From: JAPLYB01 sp964500015 | Lineage (GTDB): Archaea > Nanobdellota > Nanobdellia > Pacearchaeales > UBA284 | Direction: 5' to 3' | Assembly (NCBI GenBank): GCA_964500015.1 | Contig: CAZCMN010000018.1 | Coordinates: forward strand, 1-18,340 | Length of the DNA: 18,340 nt | In this document: positions 5,704-13,382 of the stretch, piece after piece | Position numbering within the stretch: position 1 is the first letter of the stretch | How the letters are laid out: the number at the start of each line of letters is the position of its first letter | Position numbers and translations under genes: made by a program | Notes under the pieces: generated by a model | What the model was told of the DNA's origin: nothing | Database searches by the model: none | Seen by the model: only the letters and a program-made list of their open reading frames with translations

Positions 5704-8124
5704 TTAGGCATATATGATTTTCATGATCTCTTGAACTGCATCGATATTGGCTGAGATGCTTGAGATTCCTTTTTCTTTTAAGAACTTGGCCATTCTAGGA
5801 TTGCTTGCTGCTTGCCCACATATAGAAGTTTTGATATTGTGTTTTTTACATTCTGTTATAACATGTTCTAGCAGTTTAAGAACACCTGTATGCATTTCAC
5901 TAAATCTAGAAGCTAGTTTTTCATTATTTCTATCAATTCCCAAAGTTAGTTGAGTTAAGTCATTTGTTCCAAAAGAAATAAAATCAATTCCTTCTTTGCA
6001 AAATTCTTCTATTTTCATACAAGACCCTGGTGTTTCGATCATTATACCGAATTCAACATCTTTTCTTGGTTCTAGGCCTGCTTTTCTGCAAATCTCTTTT
6101 GCTTTTTTGATTTCATCTACTCTAATAACAAAAGGGATCATTATTCCAACATTTTTATAACCTTTATCATGTAAAATTTTAATTGCTTTAAATTCAGCTT
6201 CTAAAATCTCAGGCTGATCTAAGCTTCTTCTAATGCCATGCCAACCAAGCATGGGATTATCTTCTTTTGGTTCTGATTCAGCTCCTTTCAATGACTTATA
6301 TTCATCTGTTCTTATATCAGAGGTTCTTACCCAAACTGGTTTTCCTTTAAATGCTTCTGCTATTTTTTCTATTTTTTCAGCTAATAATTTTGTATAATCT
6401 TGCAATTTATTTTCTTTTAAGTAGCCTGCAGGATGAATTCCCCCTTCTGCAATAATAAATTCTATTCTAACAAGTCCAACACCATCTGCTCCTGTTTGTG
6501 ATGCTTTCAAAGCAACTTCAGGCAAGTCGCAGTTTACTTTAACTAAAGGCTGACCTGGTTTATGTATTAAGTGTAAAGTTGGTTGATTTGTATGTTGCAC
6601 ATTTTTAATCTGGCCATCAGTTTGATTCATTTGCGTAGAACCAGAAACACCGTCTCCAGAATAAACTTTTCCATTTGTTCCATCAACTGTAATTATCTGT
6701 CCTTCTTTAAGAACAGAGGTTGCTTTTTTTGTTCCAACAATGCAAGGAATGCCTAATTCTCTAGATACTATGGCTGCATGGCATGTTGCTCCGCCTTCAT
6801 CTGTAACTATTGCTACTGCTTTTTGCATACTAACAACCATATCTGGATTAGTCATTTTTGTTACTAGGACATCTCCTGACTGGATTTTGTAGAGTTCAGA
6901 TAAATCATGAACAATCCTTACTTTTCCAGAAGCTGTTCCATGAGAAGCAGCAAGACCTTCTAAAATCAAGGTGCCTGAAATTTTTTCCTGGCTTTCTTCC
7001 ATACTTTTGTTTAATGTTGTTATGGGTCTAGACTGAACAATGTAGAGATTGCCTTGTTCAAAAGCATATTCAATATCTTGTGGAAAACTATAATGTTCTT
7101 CTATTTTTTTAGCAATCCTAATCAGGGCTTTTAATTCATGAGGATAAAAAACTTCTTTTTCAATGAAAGCATCATGAAGCTGTTTTTGTATTGTTTTTCC
7201 TGAAGAATCTCTTGTGTAAACTATTTTTTTCATTCCAATTCTTTTTTCTAAAATCTGCTCAGTTTCTTTATCAATAACAAAATGATCTGGTTCAATTGCG
7301 CCAAGAACAATTCCTTCCCCTAATCCAAAAACCCCTTCAATAACAATCTGATTTCTATTATTTGTCAAGGGATTTATTGTAAATATTACCCCGGCTTTTT
7401 CAGAATTAACCATTTTTTGGATTACTACTGCTATTAAAATGTCTTCTTCTGAAATATGATTATTATATCTATAAAATAAAGATCTAGCTGTGTAAAGAGA
7501 AGCCCAACATTTTTTAACTGCCTCTAAGACTTGATCTTTTCCTTTCATGTTAAGGAAAGTCTCTTGCTGCCCTGCAAAACTTGAATCTGCCATATCTTCT
7601 GCTGTAGCTGATGAACGAACAGCAACAAAACAAGGTTCAAATATTCTGAATAGAGGTGAGCCTGATTTATCTTTGCTTAGTTCAGTATAAGAATTTTTAA
7701 TATCTTTTTCTAGATATTCTGGCATTTTTGCTTCTATAACAACCTCGCGAATTTTTTTTGCTTTAGATTCTAAATCTTGGGTGTCATTAAATTCAATTGA
7801 ACCTATTATAGATAAAATTTGGCTTCTTATTTCTGAAAAAAAATCTTTGAATGCCTGTGCTGTTATTACAAAAGCATCTGGAACAGGAAAATCAGCTGAA
7901 AACATTTCTCCCAGATTAGCTCCCTTTCCTCCAACTACCCCGGTATCTTCTTTTCTGATTTCTCTAAGCCATAGAATGTCTTTGTTTTTATCAACTGGTT
8001 TTTCTTCAAGTTGTTTGATCTCTGGCTCTTCTGTTTTTTCTTTGATTTCTTGTTTTTTTGCTTCTTCTTTTTCTTCAGCTTCTTCTTTACTGTTCTCATC
8101 AATTAAATATTGGGCATTTACCAT
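5704..8124 (-). CDS. ppsA: Phosphoenolpyruvate synthase
   Basis: PEP synthase converts pyruvate and ATP to phosphoenolpyruvate, AMP and phosphate, the entry to gluconeogenesis. All three domains are present. The ATP-binding domain (about residues 48-370) has GGKGANLGEM and AVRSSATAEDMADSSFAGQ. The swivelling phosphohistidine domain (about 385-490) has GGATCHAAIVSRELGIPC, with catalytic His449. The C-terminal PEP/pyruvate barrel (about 520-806) has SFGTNDLTQ and ICGQA, with the catalytic Cys769. Length 806 is normal. A Lys/Glu-rich extension of about 45 residues precedes the first domain and is probably disordered. It is transcribed alone, with A+T-rich gaps on both sides and a TTTATTTAT-like promoter region near 8150. 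In archaea the enzyme may also run toward pyruvate. Confidence 0.95.
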   Translation of the reverse strand: MVNAQYLIDENSKEEAEEKEEAKKQEIKEKTEEPEIKQLEEKPVDKNKDILWLREIRKEDTGVVGGKGANLGEMFSADFPVPDAFVITAQAFKDFFSEIRSQILSIIGSIEFNDTQDLESKAKKIREVVIEAKMPEYLEKDIKNSYTELSKDKSGSPLFRIFEPCFVAVRSSATAEDMADSSFAGQQETFLNMKGKDQVLEAVKKCWASLYTARSLFYRYNNHISEEDILIAVVIQKMVNSEKAGVIFTINPLTNNRNQIVIEGVFGLGEGIVLGAIEPDHFVIDKETEQILEKRIGMKKIVYTRDSSGKTIQKQLHDAFIEKEVFYPHELKALIRIAKKIEEHYSFPQDIEYAFEQGNLYIVQSRPITTLNKSMEESQEKISGTLILEGLAASHGTASGKVRIVHDLSELYKIQSGDVLVTKMTNPDMVVSMQKAVAIVTDEGGATCHAAIVSRELGIPCIVGTKKATSVLKEGQIITVDGTNGKVYSGDGVSGSTQMNQTDGQIKNVQHTNQPTLHLIHKPGQPLVKVNCDLPEVALKASQTGADGVGLVRIEFIIAEGGIHPAGYLKENKLQDYTKLLAEKIEKIAEAFKGKPVWVRTSDIRTDEYKSLKGAESEPKEDNPMLGWHGIRRSLDQPEILEAEFKAIKILHDKGYKNVGIMIPFVIRVDEIKKAKEICRKAGLEPRKDVEFGIMIETPGSCMKIEEFCKEGIDFISFGTNDLTQLTLGIDRNNEKLASRFSEMHTGVLKLLEHVITECKKHNIKTSICGQAASNPRMAKFLKEKGISSISANIDAVQEIMKIIYA

Positions 8125-8266
8125 TTTTTTGTTTGTATGTTAATAATTAAATTTATTTATCTATGACTTTAGGCGTCTTTATTGTCTAAATCTAAGTTAT
8201 ACTTAATTTTATCTCTTTTTTTATAAGGATATTAAAGAATTCAAGATTATAAAGTTTTTGTTATTA

Positions 8267-8797
8267 TTAGTTAATCTTCTCAACTATAATCCTCTTTTTG
8301 CCTGAGATCTTTGTCCTGACATCTGAAAGAATTTTTCTAGCTACAGGAACTCCTGATTCTTGGCAAAATACTGAAAATAATTTTGAATTTCCTTTTATCT
8401 GGGCTGCTATGCCTATTGCTTGTCCGAATGAATGAGCCATTCCAGAAGACATTCTATCTGCTCCTGCTCCTGTCAACATCCTATGTTCTCTTAAGATATG
8501 ATGTGGATAAGCTCTTAGCAAAAAAAAGCACCCACCTTTTAATTTTTCTTCTAAATGCCTGTGAATCTGCTGCCTAGCTGCTTCTAAAGCATTATCTCGC
8601 ATTTGCATAGATTCAAGTATAACTAGAGAGACTTCGTATTTGTATTTCTTGTTATAATAACCTGCAACATCCCCCATCATATATTTAGCTACCTTATTTG
8701 GAGGAATTGTTTTGATATAAGATTTACTTTTAACTTTGCTCTTTCTTGTATAAGCTCTTTTAATTTTTGTATAACAATGCCCTTTTCTTAGTGCCAT
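8267..8797 (-). CDS. rpl10e: Large subunit ribosomal protein uL16 (archaeal L10e)
   Basis: The 176-residue protein has the archaeal/eukaryotic L10e form of uL16. It has a basic N-terminus, an HRHLEEKLKGG segment, and the conserved YPHHILREHRMLTGAGADRMSSGM region followed by FGQAIGIAAQI (quoted in parts). This loop reaches the peptidyl-transferase centre and tRNA elbow. Length fits the family. The start is supported by a TTTAAAAATACCCT promoter 15 bases upstream, identical in sequence and spacing to that of eL15 at 18211, implying leaderless and coordinated expression. The gene is not in a ribosomal operon here: a toxin-antitoxin pair lies upstream and ppsA downstream. Confidence 0.95.
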   Translation of the reverse strand: MALRKGHCYTKIKRAYTRKSKVKSKSYIKTIPPNKVAKYMMGDVAGYYNKKYKYEVSLVILESMQMRDNALEAARQQIHRHLEEKLKGGCFFLLRAYPHHILREHRMLTGAGADRMSSGMAHSFGQAIGIAAQIKGNSKLFSVFCQESGVPVARKILSDVRTKISGKKRIIVEKIN

Positions 8798-8812
8798 AAA
8801 AAGAATAGAAAA

Positions 8813-8826
8813 AGGGTATTTTTAAA
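8813..8826 (-). promoter_or_regulatory. TTTAAAAATACCCT promoter of the uL16 gene
   Basis: The minus strand reads TTTAAAAATACCCT, with exactly 15 bases between it and the ATG at 8797. The eL15 gene has the same 14 bases at the same spacing. The TTTAAAAA part serves as TATA box and the CCCT tail is an extra shared element. Confidence 0.65.
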
Positions 8827-8846
8827 TGTGTTGGAAAACAAAAAAA

Positions 8847-9095
8847 TTAGTCATAGATGTTTTTTCTATGACCTATCCTAATAACAATAATTTTGTTTAA
8901 AGAGATATAAACATCGGCTATTGCTCGATAATCCCCAATTCTTAATCTCCAAAGTTTTCCTCCTTGAAGTCTTTTAAGAAACCTAAATGGATTTTCTCTA
9001 ATAGAATAAATCTTCTTTAGAATTAATTCAGCATCTTGTTTATTTAGTTTTTTTAGAAAATCTTCAGCGTTCTTTTCAATTTGAATTGAATACAT
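8847..9095 (-). CDS. relE: ParE/RelE-family toxin
   Basis: The 82-residue product matches the compact RelE/ParE fold. An N-terminal YSIQIEKNAEDFLKKL strand-helix is followed by a second helix (AELILKKIYSIREN), then the beta-sheet LWRLRIGDYRAIADV and the ending IIVIRIGHRKNIYD, the family signature in archaea. Most archaeal members of this subgroup cleave mRNA on the ribosome; a gyrase-targeting ParE role cannot be excluded. The basic residues of the RIGDYR and GHRKNIY strands, expected to contact RNA, are kept, so the toxin looks intact. It follows the antitoxin by a single base, which indicates cotranscription and translational coupling. Confidence 0.85.
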   Translation of the reverse strand: MYSIQIEKNAEDFLKKLNKQDAELILKKIYSIRENPFRFLKRLQGGKLWRLRIGDYRAIADVYISLNKIIVIRIGHRKNIYD

Positions 9096-9096
9096 T

Positions 9097-9333
9097 TTAT
9101 CCCAAGGTAATCCCTAATTCTTTTGCTACTTGTTCTATGGGCTTTACTCTTCCTCTTTTAACATTTTCTAGTCCTAGTTTAATTTCTCTTATTTCTTCAT
9201 CACTTAAACTTTCTTCTTCAATATCATCTATGATTCCATTAAGTACTTCATCATAAGACTGCCTTTCAAACTTTCTTAAATTTTTTAGTCTTTCAAGGGT
9301 CTGTTGACTTACTTGTATAGTTGTTTTTTCCAT
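9097..9333 (-). CDS. Ribbon-helix-helix antitoxin
   Basis: The first 40 residues form a ribbon-helix-helix DNA-binding motif: a KTTIQVSQQTLERLKNL strand and helix, then a second helix with SYDEVLNGIID. The C-terminal part is an acidic helix (EEESLSDEEIREIKLGL) with a short tail (VKPIEQVAKELGI) that would wrap the toxin. Length 78 is usual. It precedes the toxin gene by one base, the classical antitoxin-first order. A TATA box (TTTATATAC, 9355-9363, minus strand) lies about 26 bases before the ATG, giving a leaderless transcript. The pair probably represses this promoter, as RHH antitoxins do. Confidence 0.85.
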   Translation of the reverse strand: MEKTTIQVSQQTLERLKNLRKFERQSYDEVLNGIIDDIEEESLSDEEIREIKLGLENVKRGRVKPIEQVAKELGITLG

Positions 9334-9354
9334 GTTATACAGCAGTTATAGTAA

Positions 9355-9363
9355 GTATATAAA
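9355..9363 (-). promoter_or_regulatory. TATA box of the toxin-antitoxin operon
   Basis: TTTATATAC on the minus strand is centred about 26 bases before the antitoxin ATG at 9333, the spacing expected for a leaderless archaeal transcript. The bases between are a likely operator, but I see no clear symmetric site. Confidence 0.5.
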
Positions 9364-9374
9364 TGTTATGTTTT

Positions 9375-11072
9375 TTATAGATTCTGGAGAAAGAACATAA
9401 AACCAGTTAATTGGAAGTTTATCCATTCTATTAATTTTTTAAAAAAGGATTTTTCTTTTTCCTTTAATAGATTAACACAAGAACTTAGGGTTATATTGGT
9501 ATCTTCTAAGTTTATACAGGCTCTTGATTCATTAGTCTGAATTTTAATCTGCACTTCAGTTAACTTATTTTTTTCGAAGAATTGCTCAAAACATTGATCT
9601 TTAAAACATAATTTTAATTTTTCTTCTTTTTCACAATTAATTGAACAAAGAATAGTCTTATTCTCTTTGCTTAAATTTTCTAGCTTGCAGTAAAAATCAA
9701 TATCTTCTGATTTTGGTTCGTTTATAATTTTTATAGCTTCTTGAAGAGTGACTTTTTCATCAAAATCTGAAAAAGTTAATTCTTGAATTTGAGAGTGATT
9801 AAACATATCCCGGATTTCAACATAAGTCTTACATCCTCTTGAACATCTTGCTTCATAAGGGAGATAGATTAAAAAATAAGTTTCTTGAATTGAGTTTGGC
9901 TCTAAAAGTAGAATCTTCTGAATATTTCCATAAACTTTCGGTGCTATAGAAACTCTTACTGGCAGGGCTATGTAATAATCATTGTTGTTTTTTATTCTAA
10001 CTTTTATTGGAACATAGGACTCTGGAGAAACTTCTTCTTTGTAAGCATCAAGTTCAATTGAGATGTTTGAAAAAATGTTTCCATTATAACTTAAAACTTT
10101 TGTCTTTATTGAAATTGGCTCTGGTTGGATATAACCCCCAACATAACTGTAACTTACAGAAGGTTCACCAGCATCTACACTATTTTTAAAAGCAATATGG
10201 CTAGTGTCAAGCCAACCATACTGGCCAAAAGTGATATCAAAAGGTATCCATTCACCATTAAGGTAAACTTCTGTCCAAGCATGTTCTTGAAAATCATTTA
10301 TTTTATTTGAATAAGCAACTCCTGAAATATATCTTGAGGGAAATCCCAAAGCTCTGGCTAAAGCAATAAATAGAATAGTATAATGAGAACAAACTCCTTG
10401 TTTTTCTTGGATAATTTCAGAAGCTTTTTTTAAATCTTGTTTTTCTAGATTATAATTCATATTACTTCTAACATATTCTGCTAAAGCATAAAGAACTTCA
10501 ACAGAATTGTTTGTCTTAACTAATTGTTGTGCTTTATTTTTAATTATAAGGTTATCTGAATCAGAATAAGATGAAGATTTTTTATAAATTTCAAGTTCTG
10601 AAATATTTGCTTGTTTTCTCATGTCTTCAAGAGAAATCTCTTTTAATTCATTTAATAAAAAGTTTGTCTTGACATTAGAGTATAAACCAAAATTTAGATT
10701 CCCTTTTTCATTAAATTTAAAATTTATTGAATTGATTGATGAAACCAAATTTGAATCTGGAAAAGCAGTGATTTTTGATATCTGTCTTTCATTATTTAAA
10801 GGAAATATTAAAAGATTAGCACCTAATTTAGAAGAAGTGGAATAAACATGATTAGATATGTTTAAACTCATTTCTTGAGAGCGTATATTTTCAGAATAAT
10901 TAAACTCTGCTAGAACAGAAGAAAGTGAAAGCACTAATAAAAGTGTTAATAAGATTGATGAAACCATAAAAAATGAGAAGCATTTTTGTGGTGCCGAAAA
11001 AGGAAATTCGTTTTCTTTTTCCAGCATGATTGCTTTGTGAGAGGTTAGTTTAATTTTATTTTGGTTAATCAT
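9375..11072 (-). CDS. Membrane-anchored transglutaminase-like protein
   Basis: The protein (565 residues from the first ATG) has a hydrophobic signal/anchor segment at about residues 35-55, ending SSVLA before the exported part. The transglutaminase-like cysteine-protease fold spans about 180-290. Its catalytic triad is visible: Cys228 in GVCSHYTILFIALARALG, His264 in EHAWTEVY and Asp279 in PFDITFG. After it come beta-rich, probably immunoglobulin-like regions, two Cys pairs (CSRGC; CSINC then CFKDQC) likely forming disulfides outside the cell, many N-x-S/T sites and a hydrophobic C-terminus. Such archaeal proteins act at the cell surface as proteases or amide cross-linkers; the substrate is unknown. 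The start is uncertain: Met16 and Met36 are alternatives. Residues 16-36 are encoded by sequence resembling the two-hairpin element, and Met36 gives the simplest signal peptide. Confidence 0.75.
   Translation of the reverse strand: MINQNKIKLTSHKAIMLEKENEFPFSAPQKCFSFFMVSSILLTLLLVLSLSSVLAEFNYSENIRSQEMSLNISNHVYSTSSKLGANLLIFPLNNERQISKITAFPDSNLVSSINSINFKFNEKGNLNFGLYSNVKTNFLLNELKEISLEDMRKQANISELEIYKKSSSYSDSDNLIIKNKAQQLVKTNNSVEVLYALAEYVRSNMNYNLEKQDLKKASEIIQEKQGVCSHYTILFIALARALGFPSRYISGVAYSNKINDFQEHAWTEVYLNGEWIPFDITFGQYGWLDTSHIAFKNSVDAGEPSVSYSYVGGYIQPEPISIKTKVLSYNGNIFSNISIELDAYKEEVSPESYVPIKVRIKNNNDYYIALPVRVSIAPKVYGNIQKILLLEPNSIQETYFLIYLPYEARCSRGCKTYVEIRDMFNHSQIQELTFSDFDEKVTLQEAIKIINEPKSEDIDFYCKLENLSKENKTILCSINCEKEEKLKLCFKDQCFEQFFEKNKLTEVQIKIQTNESRACINLEDTNITLSSCVNLLKEKEKSFFKKLIEWINFQLTGFMFFLQNL
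10963..11025 (+). repeat. Two-hairpin element, degenerate copy D
   Basis: Hairpin 1 pairs ACCA 10963-10966 with TGGT 10989-10992 and 10969-10975 with 10981-10987 (AAAAATG/CATTTTT). Hairpin 2 pairs 10996-11002 with 11015-11021 (GAAAAAG/CTTTTTC) around a 12-base loop. Between them lies TGGTGCCGAAAAA, matching the core of copies A and B. It overlaps the first codons of the transglutaminase-like gene, and the Met36 codon lies inside hairpin 1. Homology to A and B is less certain than for those two. Confidence 0.35.
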
Positions 11073-11177
11073 TTTGTTTTAGTTTAGAAAAAAAGATTTG
11101 AGATTTGAGGAATCAGCTCTTTTTTTCTTGCATTAATCTTCTAGGGATAAGAGTTTAAATGCTTTATTGTAATAAAA

Positions 11178-12113
11178 CTAATTGAGATTATCAAGAACAT
11201 AAGAATAAATCAAGGGCAAGGCAATTGTTGAATCGCATGCAACATCAATGAATTTACCTTGATTAGACATTTTTCCCCAAGAAATGCCTTCTTTTAATGG
11301 AGCTCCTGTTGAACCGCCATAAGAAGCATCATCTGTCTTTATTTGAACTCCTAATTGTGCTGGGCTTGAAAATTGCATTGCTTGCTGAATATAATTTTTA
11401 GGAAATCCGCCATTAACATAAAAGACAGCTTTTTTCTTTTCTACCCAGGCAATATCAAGGATTTTATGCAAATCTTTCCAATCTTGCATTAAAGGTTTTT
11501 TCTTTCTCAACATCATGCTCCAGACCATTAATCCTATGCCCGAATCAGATAAAGCAGGACAGAAAATTGGAATATTTTTTCTAAAACATGTTGCTAAAAT
11601 TGAATTTTTTCCTTTTTTACTTCCACTTTTATTCAAGATTTTTCCTATTTTAAATAAAAATTCAGAATTGCTTTCTGAATTTATCTCATCAAAATTTTTA
11701 ATAAACCATTGTTCAAGTTTTTTGTAAACTTCTGATTTCATATAAACATTATAAATTCTATCTAAGCCTTTTTTATTTAATTTAGAATCATCAATTTCAC
11801 TTTCACCTTGATAATGAGAAAATCCTAGAGCTTCAACTAAATCATGAGTAAGATTGGCACCTGTTGTTACAAAAATGTCAATCATGTTTTTATCAAGCAT
11901 GTCAATAATAATTTGTTTCATTCCACCTGGAACTTGTGCTCCAGCAAGTCCAAAGAATTTTTTGCAGCCTTTTTCTTTGCAAGCTGAAAGCCATATTTCA
12001 GCGGCATTTCCTAAAGCTCGAGCATTATATGCTGTTCCTTTTAGTTGTTTAACTAGTTCAGAAGCTTTTGTTCCTTTCTTGATTTTGATTTGATCTACTG
12101 GGGTGAGTTTCAT
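11178..12113 (-). CDS. dys: Deoxyhypusine synthase
   Basis: This enzyme transfers the aminobutyl group of spermidine to a lysine of translation factor aIF5A, the first step of hypusine formation. Visible landmarks are GLAGAQVPGGMKQIIIDML (about 55-73), TTGANLTHDLVEALG (83-97; NAD-binding region), IFCPALSDSGIGLM (183-196), VNGGFPKNYIQQ (233-244) and GISWGKM, where Lys281 aligns with the catalytic lysine (K329 of the human enzyme). Length 311 is typical of archaeal forms. It stands alone on the minus strand, about 70 bases after the DHH gene. The active-site lysine and overall completeness indicate a functional enzyme, implying aIF5A and spermidine elsewhere in the cell. Confidence 0.95.
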   Translation of the reverse strand: MKLTPVDQIKIKKGTKASELVKQLKGTAYNARALGNAAEIWLSACKEKGCKKFFGLAGAQVPGGMKQIIIDMLDKNMIDIFVTTGANLTHDLVEALGFSHYQGESEIDDSKLNKKGLDRIYNVYMKSEVYKKLEQWFIKNFDEINSESNSEFLFKIGKILNKSGSKKGKNSILATCFRKNIPIFCPALSDSGIGLMVWSMMLRKKKPLMQDWKDLHKILDIAWVEKKKAVFYVNGGFPKNYIQQAMQFSSPAQLGVQIKTDDASYGGSTGAPLKEGISWGKMSNQGKFIDVACDSTIALPLIYSYVLDNLN

Positions 12114-12182
12114 TTTAAAGGTATGTTCAATTATAACTGATTTAGTATTTTAAGGTTTTGTGTTCCTTAAAGGTTTACGTTT

Positions 12183-13247
12183 TTATCCCTGAGGAGTTTC
12201 GAGTCTAGATAAAAGATGGAAGATGTTATTTCTGAATCTTCTGAGATCTTGTGCTTGAAATGTTGCTCCAACAGCGTTTTCATGACCACCTGAAGAACTT
12301 TCTATTCCACATAGTGCTTTTTTAATTAAATCACGAACATCAATCAAACCCCGCATTGAACAATTAACTTTATTCAGGTTTATGTATGTTACAACAACTA
12401 TTTTATCGGGGTATTTATAAAATAACTCGTTTGCTAAATCACCTGATAAAGATAATTCACCGCCATACTGAAAGAACAGCAATTTTGAGCTTCTTGAAGC
12501 TATGTCTTTTCCTCTTTGAAGCAATTTTTGATATCTATTGTTAATCTGGCCATATCTTCTGAATATTGGCTGAAGTTTTTTGTTTTCTTCATTAACTTGA
12601 GAAGCTGTGTTAACATCAAGTAATATTTTAATCATCCTTACTATTGCAGATGTTTTATCTTTTAGAGCAAAAGCAAAAATTCTTGTGATTTTTCCCATCG
12701 GTGTTTCATATAAAGCTCGGGCAGCATTTTCAGTATATTGAAATAGTTCTGGATTATTTTTTGAAAATTCTTCTGCAAATTCAGGAACAAACCAATCCCA
12801 AATGCACCCACATAATGCAATCCATTCATATTCTTTATTTTTAGCAATTTGATAAGCCCAATAAGCTGTTGGCTTGTTGTCTCTTGGTTGAGTATCTAGT
12901 GGGTTAAGATACTCTATACAAGGATCTGAAGCTTCAGCTGGCCTTGGATGATGATCAAGCCAAAAAATCCTTAAATTCTTTTCTTTGGCAGCTTCAATAA
13001 ATTCAGTTGAAATAGAATTCTTGTCTAGAACAAAGATAATATCTGGATTAAATTCTTCTAATTTTCTGACATATTGATGTCCTAAAGAGGGATAACTTTT
13101 TATAGCAACTCCTCGGCCTTTTCCGCAGAATTTTCTTAAGATTAAGAAAGCTGCAAGGCCATCAACATCATTATCAAAAAAGAAAACAGGATTAGTGCAT
13201 GTTTCTAGAGCTTCTCTAAATATCTGTAGTTGTTCTTGTGGAATCAT
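12183..13247 (-). CDS. DHH-DHHA1 phosphoesterase, possible c-di-AMP or oligonucleotide hydrolase
   Basis: The N-terminal DHH domain shows DNDVDG (D25, D27, D29), VLDKNS (D75) and LDHHPRP (D98-H100), which bind two Mn ions. The C-terminal DHHA1 domain ends with SGGHENAVGATF, the substrate-binding GGH motif. In motif I the usual His is Asp25. Length 354 suits a stand-alone DHH-DHHA1 enzyme. Family members include archaeal RecJ-like exonucleases, NrnA nano-RNases and DhhP-type phosphodiesterases that cleave c-di-AMP. The gene lies next to and downstream of a DisA diadenylate cyclase homologue on the same strand (135-base gap), which makes a c-di-AMP or pApA hydrolase role attractive but unproven. 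The gap contains a two-hairpin element. Confidence 0.85.
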   Translation of the reverse strand: MIPQEQLQIFREALETCTNPVFFFDNDVDGLAAFLILRKFCGKGRGVAIKSYPSLGHQYVRKLEEFNPDIIFVLDKNSISTEFIEAAKEKNLRIFWLDHHPRPAEASDPCIEYLNPLDTQPRDNKPTAYWAYQIAKNKEYEWIALCGCIWDWFVPEFAEEFSKNNPELFQYTENAARALYETPMGKITRIFAFALKDKTSAIVRMIKILLDVNTASQVNEENKKLQPIFRRYGQINNRYQKLLQRGKDIASRSSKLLFFQYGGELSLSGDLANELFYKYPDKIVVVTYINLNKVNCSMRGLIDVRDLIKKALCGIESSSGGHENAVGATFQAQDLRRFRNNIFHLLSRLETPQG

Positions 13248-13282
13248 TTTTTGAAGTTCAAAAAAATTATAAAAAATTTAAT

Positions 13283-13337
13283 ATCCTAAAAAATTCAAAG
13301 AATTTTTGGGATGATCAAAAACGTTTCTAGTTTTTGA
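13283..13337 (+). repeat. Two-hairpin element, degenerate copy C
   Basis: Hairpin 1 pairs ATCC 13283-13286 with GGAT 13309-13312 and AAAAATTC 13289-13296 with GAATTTTT 13300-13307. Hairpin 2 pairs TCAAAAAC 13315-13322 with GTTTTTGA 13330-13337 around a 7-base loop. Compared with copy A, the outer pairs of hairpin 2 change together (CG/CG to TC/GA), keeping the stem. It lies between the DisA gene and the DHH gene, in the probable leader of the latter. Confidence 0.45.
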
Positions 13338-13382
13338 CAAAATCACATGTTTCCGGAGTTTAAAAACTTTTAAGAAAGAACA

